Positions 45,280 through 51,354 of a DNA stretch of 51,354 bases are shown piece by piece (the stretch's first letter is position 1; each line of letters begins with the position of its first letter). The stretch covers positions 1-51,354 of the forward strand of contig NZ_JACJSJ010000055.1 in NCBI RefSeq assembly GCF_014698115.1. The letters are read 5' to 3'. The stretch is from Nostoc sp. FACHB-973 (GTDB taxonomy: Bacteria > Cyanobacteriota > Cyanobacteriia > Cyanobacteriales > Nostocaceae). A model generated the notes under the pieces. It saw only the letters and a program-made list of their open reading frames with translations, did not search any database and had not been told where the DNA came from. The translations under genes were made by a program, and so were the position numbers.

Positions 45280-46344
45280 TTAGGCACGCCAACGAAGTAT
45301 CTGACCTTTAACAGGGTTGACAAATTCCCGTTTTTCTGAAATTGACCGAGCATATTCTCGCTTCAACTGGTAGTACCACTGCGCCTGCATATCTGAGTCT
45401 TTAATTAATCGCAGCACCGGATTATATTTGAGTCCAATTTGCTGCTTTTCCACCACCGTTCGGTCTTGACCAAGGAAAGTCTCCGCTAGAACATGCAGCA
45501 GTGGCTTAAAAAAGCCTGGCCAAGAAAGTGTCCAATAAAAAGCAGAGGTTACTTCAGTTTCTGTGTCTGAAATGGGTGTAACTGTCGTTAAATTAACGAC
45601 TCTATGCTTGCCAATTGTAGTTTCTTCCACTCTGATTCCAGGTAAACGAAAAGAAATCTCTGTTTCTGGTACACCACCACCAATCAGCAAATATAATCGC
45701 CCCCCATTGGCTGGCAATTTGTGTCGCCGCATTGTAAAGCCGTAGGGCGAAGCATCAAATTGCTTCACTTCCTCATGCAATTGCTCATTTCGCCACCACC
45801 AAGCTCGATGAACATAAGGTGAATGAGCGGGGTCCATTAAACCCACCACTGCATGATCGATAAAACAGGGGAAGCGCATAACGTGTACAAACTGTGGTTT
45901 TCGCTCATCAAATCCCGGAATCACCGGAATCTCCATTTCAGGAGGCTCAGGGCGATCGCCATCGGGCATATATATCCAAATATTTCCTTGGGCTTCCCTG
46001 ACTGCATAGGATTGGACATTGAAGCGACTCAAATCCATCTGCTGATCTTCCACAAGAGACGGTATGACAGTACACCCCCCACCAGAGTTAAAGCGCCAAC
46101 CGTGGTAGCAACATTCCACTTCCTGCCCATCGAATCTACCACAACTAAGGGGCACACCACGATGGGGGCAAATGTCGGTCATCGCAGAGACTTTGCCATC
46201 GCGATCGCGAATTAACAGCACCGGTTCTCCCAACAAAACGCGGCTAACCATCATACCTGGCTTAATCTGATTACTAGGCAGAGCATAGTACCAAATATTA
46301 CGCAAGAAAAAGTTATCGTTATTTTTCATCGAATTGAATTTCAC
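45280..46344 (-). CDS. Rieske 2Fe-2S aromatic ring-hydroxylating oxygenase
   Basis: A 354-aa Rieske non-haem iron oxygenase alpha subunit, like those of the pheophorbide-a-oxygenase/vanillate-demethylase group. The cluster site is CPHRGVPL with Cys and His, and CCYHGWRF with Cys and His. The mononuclear iron site is in DHAVVGLMDPAHSPYVH. There is no membrane anchor at the C-terminus, unlike plant PAO. An alternative start MKNNDNFFLRN lies five codons inside. The substrate is unknown; a pigment or aromatic compound is plausible. Confidence 0.88.
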   Translation of the reverse strand: MKFNSMKNNDNFFLRNIWYYALPSNQIKPGMMVSRVLLGEPVLLIRDRDGKVSAMTDICPHRGVPLSCGRFDGQEVECCYHGWRFNSGGGCTVIPSLVEDQQMDLSRFNVQSYAVREAQGNIWIYMPDGDRPEPPEMEIPVIPGFDERKPQFVHVMRFPCFIDHAVVGLMDPAHSPYVHRAWWWRNEQLHEEVKQFDASPYGFTMRRHKLPANGGRLYLLIGGGVPETEISFRLPGIRVEETTIGKHRVVNLTTVTPISDTETEVTSAFYWTLSWPGFFKPLLHVLAETFLGQDRTVVEKQQIGLKYNPVLRLIKDSDMQAQWYYQLKREYARSISEKREFVNPVKGQILRWRA

Positions 46345-46466
46345 TATTGACCTGTTAATAACTGTTTGATGACTACTGTTAACTGTTTTAATACTTGTGG
46401 CGATATGATTCAGAGTGTTTTTCTGGGCATCTTATATATTACAAGTTATGTAAAACGATAAATCAG

Positions 46467-49412
46467 ATGGGGCAGCCGCAAAAACCTATAGCCGCTGAAC
46501 AGCAGATCCTTTCATTGGGGCGTGTCCTTCAGAGCCTCAGGGAAGAAGATGATGTTGATGTTCTGATTGAAATTATTATTTCTTATCTTCAAGAACAGTT
46601 TGACTATAAATTAATTTGGATTGCTCTTTACGATCGCCTGAATCACATCTTGTTCGGTAAAGGTGGTATCATTCCTCACAAAGATACAAGCTTTTTACAC
46701 CAAAAAGTTGTTATTAGTCCTGGGGATTTATTAGAGCAAGTAGTAATTGAACAGCATCCCTTGGGTGTAGCTGATTTGCGAGCTGAAATCCGCGCCGCTG
46801 AATGGCGAAAAGTTGCCGAAAAATTCCAAATCCAAGGAACAATCATTATACCAATTCGCTATAAAGACCGTTGTTTAGGTTTGCTGTTACTGGGTTCAGA
46901 ACGCTGGGGCTACCTGCTGACAGGGGAAGCAAAAGCACGTTTGATGATGGTTTTAGGCGAACTGGGCGCACTGCTTTATCAACATGAAATCCATTTGCAG
47001 CAAAAGCAAGCCAAGCGAACGGACGAGCCATTATTAGAATTGCTAGAAAATTTACACAACCTCAGTAACTTAAATCAAAAACTAGAAGTAGCGGTGCAAG
47101 CAACCCATAAATTTATCTCTCCTAATCGAACAAATGTCTACTGGTTTGAGCGGGAAGGGCGCTATTTTTGGTGTCGCATGAGCAATCAACTTGTGAAAAT
47201 CGATCCCAATTCTAACACTCGACCAGCAGCGGGAATGACGGTGCAGGAATTGAGCGATTTTTATTATGCTTTGGCAGTGAACCAAATTGTTTCCGTTGGT
47301 GATGCTCGCAGTTCCTTAGCAAGTCATTTTACAGCAAAATTGCTGCAACGGTTGAAAGTGCGATCGCTCTTAGCTGCTCCAATTATCTGGCAAAAAAACT
47401 TGCTGGGTTTTCTGGCGGTGGAAAGTAATGAACCCCGCATCTGGACGGAAACAGACAAAAATTTTGTCCAAGGTGCAGCTGGGTTAATTTCCCTGATTGC
47501 TCCCAGCGAAAGCACCGAAAGCACCATTAAACAAATCCAAGAAGATGCTCAACTAACTAGCCAGGTAGCCCAAGGTATTTATAGCGAACATGACCTCCAG
47601 GAAACTTTGCAAATTTGTGCTAAGAAAGTTTTAGCTCGATTTGGCGCTACCCGCTTTTTGCTATTGCAGCATGACACCGAGCAGAATAATTATCAATTTA
47701 TTTATCAAAGTCAGCCCCATAATCGCCGACCGTTAAAATTTGCCTTCGATATTCTTAAAGAATTAGATGGGCAACTTTTGCAACGTTCAGATCAAGCGGT
47801 GGAGATTGAGAACTTAGACGAAGATTTACGCTTTTTTAATTGGCGTCCCTTGTTGTTAGAAAATGGCGTGCGATCGCTACTGATTTGTAAATGCCTCCAG
47901 GGTCAAATACCACCAGCACTTTTAGTCATCGCTCATGAAAGCCATCGTTCTTGGACAACCTCAGAAAAAGAATTGCTTTGGACTGTTAGTCAACAAATTG
48001 GTGTAATTATTCGTCAGTGGCAATTGCACAACCGCACCCAACACCAGCAAAAAATTTCCCAGGCATTTGAGCGATCGCTAAACATTCTGGCACAACCGCA
48101 AAACAGCAAAATCGAAGCCGGAAAAAAACACTTAGAACTGACAGTACTCGAACAAATTGCAACGATTCTCGGCTGTCCATTAGCGGTACTACTTTCCTGG
48201 TCGCCTGGTGAAGATTTGGCAGAAATTATACCTGGAGTAACTACCAGTAGCCAATTTGGGATTTTTGCCGATGCATCAATTTCCATTCGGACTGAGGCGC
48301 TGATTCAGTGGGCACTAGATACAGAAAGTTACCTGACTTTGAAGGTAGATGATTTGCCTGGGGAAACTCGCAAATGGCTAAATACAGCCGACAAAGGTCA
48401 AATTTTCGTGATGGCGTTACGTACTAATACTGAGCATGAAACCACAGGTGTAGTTTTGTTGGCAGACACTCAAGAGCGTCGCTGGTCAGAACAAAGCCTG
48501 AATACCACAGCAACTTTGATTTCTCAATTAGCTTGGTGGCGTCGTCAAAAGCAAATTAACCAACTTCTAGAGTCCACAACCGAAGAATTACGACAACTCA
48601 ACTGGTACAAACACCGTCGCCTAGAGGAAATCCAAAGAATAACAGCCGTATCTCTGAGTCAAATACGTGATTTGGGCATTCCTACAAATGAATTGACTCA
48701 GATGCGCTACCAGCTTTTACTCAGGCAGTTAGACCACACAGCCACCTCCATGAGTGGATTACTAAAACTAGAGCAATGGCAGCTACACAAGAGTTGGGAA
48801 ACTATGCCCATAGCCAGTTTATTAAAGCGATCGCTCGAACGCATCGATAATTTACTCAAACAACAAAAACTGTGGATTGGTGTGCATGGTTTGGGACAAC
48901 CCATTGAGGATGGAGAATCACCAAAAAGCTGTTTATTACCCAAAGGTGTTCCTAGCTCCAACCCTCAACCTGCAATGGCGATCGCAGGCGATATCATGAA
49001 AATTGAATTAGTGATCCATGAATTGTTGATTAATGCCTGTAACCGTTCTCCAATCGGCGGCAGAATTGACATTTGGTGTCGCCGTTTGACTGACCATCAG
49101 CCCACAGATCCCAAGAGAAATCTATCAGAACTTGGGCAGGATTCTGCTGTGAGAATACGGACTGAACATCGGACATTCCTAGAACTGTCGATTACACATA
49201 ACGGGGCGATCGAACCACAGCTACTAACAGAGTTAAATAAAAATACACTTAAAGATGTTCTTGCCCCCTCTAACCTCAACCAACCACCAGGTTTACACCT
49301 ACTAATTTGCCAAAACCTCATGCAGGAACTAGGAGGAGAGTTGAATTTCTATCAATTACCCGATAATCGCGTAGTTAGCCGATTGATTTTGCCCTTAGCG
49401 GGTAATGATTAG
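46467..49412 (+). CDS. Multi-GAF sensor protein with a histidine-kinase-like ATPase end
   Basis: A 981-aa soluble sensor from MGQPQKPIAAEQQ (the frame opens 24 codons earlier without good support). At least three or four GAF-type modules can be seen: about 25-170 (YKLIWIALYDRL), 205-345 (SLLAAPIIWQKNLLGFLAVE), 375-530 (TRFLLLQHD, RSLLICKCLQ) and 560-690 (VFVMALRT-like FVMALRTNTEHE). A coiled-coil part follows with a possible phospho-His in WYKHRRLEEIQR. The final 130 residues have an N box, VIHELLINACNRSPIGG, but no clear G1/G2 boxes. No bilin cysteine could be assigned. Kinase activity is uncertain. Confidence 0.82.
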   Translation: MGQPQKPIAAEQQILSLGRVLQSLREEDDVDVLIEIIISYLQEQFDYKLIWIALYDRLNHILFGKGGIIPHKDTSFLHQKVVISPGDLLEQVVIEQHPLGVADLRAEIRAAEWRKVAEKFQIQGTIIIPIRYKDRCLGLLLLGSERWGYLLTGEAKARLMMVLGELGALLYQHEIHLQQKQAKRTDEPLLELLENLHNLSNLNQKLEVAVQATHKFISPNRTNVYWFEREGRYFWCRMSNQLVKIDPNSNTRPAAGMTVQELSDFYYALAVNQIVSVGDARSSLASHFTAKLLQRLKVRSLLAAPIIWQKNLLGFLAVESNEPRIWTETDKNFVQGAAGLISLIAPSESTESTIKQIQEDAQLTSQVAQGIYSEHDLQETLQICAKKVLARFGATRFLLLQHDTEQNNYQFIYQSQPHNRRPLKFAFDILKELDGQLLQRSDQAVEIENLDEDLRFFNWRPLLLENGVRSLLICKCLQGQIPPALLVIAHESHRSWTTSEKELLWTVSQQIGVIIRQWQLHNRTQHQQKISQAFERSLNILAQPQNSKIEAGKKHLELTVLEQIATILGCPLAVLLSWSPGEDLAEIIPGVTTSSQFGIFADASISIRTEALIQWALDTESYLTLKVDDLPGETRKWLNTADKGQIFVMALRTNTEHETTGVVLLADTQERRWSEQSLNTTATLISQLAWWRRQKQINQLLESTTEELRQLNWYKHRRLEEIQRITAVSLSQIRDLGIPTNELTQMRYQLLLRQLDHTATSMSGLLKLEQWQLHKSWETMPIASLLKRSLERIDNLLKQQKLWIGVHGLGQPIEDGESPKSCLLPKGVPSSNPQPAMAIAGDIMKIELVIHELLINACNRSPIGGRIDIWCRRLTDHQPTDPKRNLSELGQDSAVRIRTEHRTFLELSITHNGAIEPQLLTELNKNTLKDVLAPSNLNQPPGLHLLICQNLMQELGGELNFYQLPDNRVVSRLILPLAGND

Positions 49413-49419
49413 TGAACTA

Positions 49420-49451
49420 CCCCAACTTACCGAGTACGGTTGAAGTTGGGG
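49420..49451. repeat. IS200/IS605-type end hairpin
   Basis: CCCCAACTT (49420-49428) pairs with AAGTTGGGG (49443-49451), with a second inner stem ACCG/CGGT closed by a 4-nt loop. It lies just past the 3' side of the TnpB remnant, as expected for the right end of such an element. It may also stop transcription of the GAF gene. Confidence 0.7.
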
Positions 49452-49517
49452 CTTCTGTAATCATAGGGGAGTGCCTAAACTTAGACTTTCGCCCAAGAGT
49501 AGGACTTACCTCCCCTC

Positions 49518-49979
49518 CTACAGCAGAGACGGCTGATAGCGAAGCGTTAGCGACGAAGGAGCGTCACCTTCCGCCTTTATCATTCTGATGCCCTCTGCTC
49601 TAATATTTATAGCTGCGTTCGCATCCCGGTCATGATGAGTACCACAATGAGGACAAGTCCATTCACGCACATCCAATGGCATCTCACTAACCTGATAAAA
49701 ACAATTAGAACAGAGCTTTGAACTGGGGAACCATCTATCAATCTCAATCAACTTTGCGCCAATGCGAGCTAGCTTGTAGGCTAAAAAGTTGGTGAATGTT
49801 CCCCAACCAACATCAGATATTGATTTCGCCAAATTGTTAAAAGACGTTTCATAACATTTGTTTACAACGTGTCCCATTTTGCACATACCTCGGCGGCTAC
49901 CCGATATGTGCTTACATCCCGAAGAGATTCCTCCTATTCCTGACGCTCGCCAACAGTGTCCTAGCTGCTTTTCCCCCAT
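49518..49979 (-). pseudogene. tnpB: TnpB (IS200/IS605 OrfB) 3' remnant
   Basis: The frame codes 153 aa. From about residue 49, LAKSISDVGWGTFTNFLAYK and FPSSKLCSNC match the end of TnpB. The zinc ribbon has Cys90, Cys93, Cys109 and Cys112, and HHDRDANAAINI carries the last RuvC Asp. Full TnpB is near 400 residues; the part with the first two RuvC acidic residues is missing, so the nuclease is dead. The first 45 codons do not look like TnpB and come from other DNA with a hairpin at 49881-49911. The guide-RNA region normally lies over the gene's 3' end, which is kept here. Confidence 0.82.
49881..49911. repeat. Hairpin at the broken 5' edge of tnpB
   Basis: GCACATA (49881-49887) pairs with TATGTGC (49905-49911) around a GC-rich 17-nt loop that can pair further (CGG/CCG). 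It lies where TnpB similarity stops and may be the end of another small element. Confidence 0.5.
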
Positions 49980-50000
49980 TTAGTCTTGACAAACGTGCAA

Positions 50001-51131
50001 TTATTTCTCACGGAGGTTCAGCCCCCAGTTATCCTGCAAGCTTTTGGGAATTGTGAATTCCGTCTTTTGTCCTTCCCGCTCGAGGTAATGCAGTCCCTCA
50101 ATCAGCCTGCGTGAGAATGCGCCGCTGATCCGCGCCGCCACCTTCGAGCGATCCTGCATCTCGTCGGTGACTCCAAAAATCCAGCGCAGCGGACGTAAAA
50201 AGTGCCGAGTCCAATCGGCGCGTTCGATACCAACCGCTTCAACCACCCGTTCGTCGCAGAGATCGCGGATGAGCGTGGGAACAATACCATCGAACATCTT
50301 GCCGGGAACGCGTTCCTTCATATAATCAACCAGCGCAGCAGTCAGTTCTCGGCCGGCATCTGACGGAGCTGCATGATGGGCGAGTATCGCATCCCACAAC
50401 GCTTTGCCATCCTCGACATCACGGGGTAGCATGTCCTCCTGAATTCCCATTATGCAGCCAATGACACACCAACAGTGAAAGAACGCGGCCTCTTCCTCCG
50501 TGGTAAAGTCCAGTCCCAGCTTGGTCAAGACCTGGGGTAAGAGTGCAAAGGATAGCATCGTACCAGCCAAGTCTTCCTGGTTAATGGGAACACCGTACTC
50601 AGCAAGCCAGCGGGGATATTGCCGCATGTGGTAGCGAATTGTGGTGTGCAGCAGACGGATCTTTTGAGCCGTGCGTACCCCACGACCATTTGGCTCCAAC
50701 CCACCATCGGCCATAACATCGAGGACAAACTGCGCGGTTTCGATGAGGCGTTGATGTACCCTTTTGGTGATCCGGTGTGTCAAACTCAGCACCTGCGCTC
50801 CCTTGGCACAGGAGTAGCACGAAGGCAACGACCAGCAAAACAACGCCATCGTCATTTGCATACCATAACGCGAGAACAGTTGCTGGCCGAGTCGGATCTG
50901 CTCCCGATCCGCCCATGAAGGCCAGTCATCTGTGGTATTGAGGAAATCTTCGAGCTCGTCAGGCATTTCGACTGCCACCAAGTCATCGTTGTTTTGAATG
51001 TCTTTTAGGAGTTTATTTACAGCGTCCACCTCATTCAGCCCAAAGATATTCTCAATGACGGAATCGGCTTGCGGATCGCCGATTTCACGATACGAGTCTA
51101 GGGTGTCGCGGGTCCATCGGCTTGATAACAT
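50001..51131 (-). CDS. MpaB/Lcp-like oxygenase (DUF2236)
   Basis: A 376-aa protein of the oxygenase-MpaB (DUF2236) family, which includes fungal MpaB and latex-clearing-protein-type oxygenases. Recognised parts: LGQQLFSRYGMQMTMALFCW, IRLLHTTIRYHM with His residues for haem, PINQEDLAGTMLSFALLPQV and FHCWCVIGCIMGIQEDMLP. There is no signal peptide, so a cytosolic haem protein is likely. The gene is visibly richer in G/C than its neighbours, with little HIP1 content, and lies beside a TnpB remnant, so transfer from a non-cyanobacterial source is likely. The substrate is unknown. Confidence 0.85.
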   Translation of the reverse strand: MLSSRWTRDTLDSYREIGDPQADSVIENIFGLNEVDAVNKLLKDIQNNDDLVAVEMPDELEDFLNTTDDWPSWADREQIRLGQQLFSRYGMQMTMALFCWSLPSCYSCAKGAQVLSLTHRITKRVHQRLIETAQFVLDVMADGGLEPNGRGVRTAQKIRLLHTTIRYHMRQYPRWLAEYGVPINQEDLAGTMLSFALLPQVLTKLGLDFTTEEEAAFFHCWCVIGCIMGIQEDMLPRDVEDGKALWDAILAHHAAPSDAGRELTAALVDYMKERVPGKMFDGIVPTLIRDLCDERVVEAVGIERADWTRHFLRPLRWIFGVTDEMQDRSKVAARISGAFSRRLIEGLHYLEREGQKTEFTIPKSLQDNWGLNLREK

Positions 51132-51354
51132 GGGTCTTGAGCTCCGTAGTTTTTTTGAAAAATAAGTTAAGTGGGCAGGAAAATTTATAAGTATTGAACA
51201 AAGAACAAGTTACTAAGCCCATGTGGGTTGTCACTCAGGTAGAAATCAGCAATTCCTAGTGCGTGTTTTCAAACTCGTTATATCGTATAAAAAAAGGCGA
51301 TCGCTGTCTAGTCACGATCAACCGAGAAGACTTAAGTAACGAGCAGTGGGAGAG
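51132..51354. other. Upstream region of the MpaB gene, window edge
   Basis: 223 bp up to the end of the window, back to AT-rich composition with one GGCGATCGC. No gene could be supported here. Confidence 0.4.

Noticed and set aside
46395..46466. 24-codon N-terminal extension of the GAF protein
   Set aside because: It has Cys/Tyr/His-rich unnatural sequence and lies in the promoter region; MGQPQKPI is the better start.

Overview
The window looks like chromosomal DNA of a filamentous, heterocyst-forming-type cyanobacterium (Nostoc, Anabaena or a close relative). The evidence is the very frequent HIP1 octamer GCGATCGC and its variants, the short tandem heptanucleotide repeats between genes, dispersed small palindromes, and typical cyanobacterial families (SLH-domain outer-membrane protein, Uma2 nucleases, DUF4351 protein, VIT/vWA protein, WD40 protein, multi-GAF sensor). 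This assignment rests on reading by eye, not on a database search.

Layout. 1-5.5 kb: a VOC protein, an SLH protein, an alpha/beta hydrolase, a Ser/Thr kinase and a small unknown protein. 5.6-7.8 kb: leucine biosynthesis genes leuC-leuD on the minus strand, separated by a repeat-filled spacer. 7.9-9.6 kb: a decayed IS982-type transposase, an AT-rich SDR dehydrogenase and a small MITE-like hairpin element. 9.7-12.8 kb: metallo-hydrolase, MscS channel and histone-deacetylase-like amidohydrolase. 12.9-19.8 kb: a plus-strand accessory block with a giant SF1 helicase fused to an IF-2 N-terminal domain, a Uma2 nuclease, a HigB/HigA toxin-antitoxin pair and a 292-aa protein that appears frameshifted near its end. 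It is followed by tRNA-Arg(UCU). 20-25 kb: conserved hypothetical and membrane proteins, an HTH/acidic protein, an ADP-ribosylglycohydrolase and a small outer-membrane-type protein. 25.4-30 kb: ferredoxin-sulfite reductase with an unusual C-terminal tail, overlapping rsmE, then TPR and DUF4351 proteins. 30-35.8 kb: an HTH protein, a VIT/vWA protein, an Ala/Lys-rich protein, a lipase-like protein and a second VOC protein. 36-41 kb: a DUF92 membrane protein, then a parvulin isomerase overlapping an ABC exporter with cNMP and C39-like domains. 41-49.4 kb: WD40 protein, RMD1/DUF155 protein, SDR, Rieske oxygenase and multi-GAF sensor kinase. 49.4-51.1 kb: a 5'-truncated TnpB remnant and an MpaB-type oxygenase whose base composition is more GC-rich than the rest.

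How genes work together. leuC/leuD form one enzyme. sir and rsmE are translationally coupled. The isomerase and exporter overlap and probably form a type I secretion unit that lacks its HlyD partner here. The helicase-Uma2-HigBA block has the look of a genome-defence or conflict cluster, but that is inference. The best candidates for something undescribed are the IF2N-helicase with about 745 residues inserted between its Walker motifs, and the ribbon-helix-helix-like tail of sulfite reductase. The window is also rich in small mobile or repeated DNA: palindromes placed at gene ends, two MITE-like elements, heptad repeats including one copy inside a coding sequence, and a duplicated gene start ahead of the isomerase.
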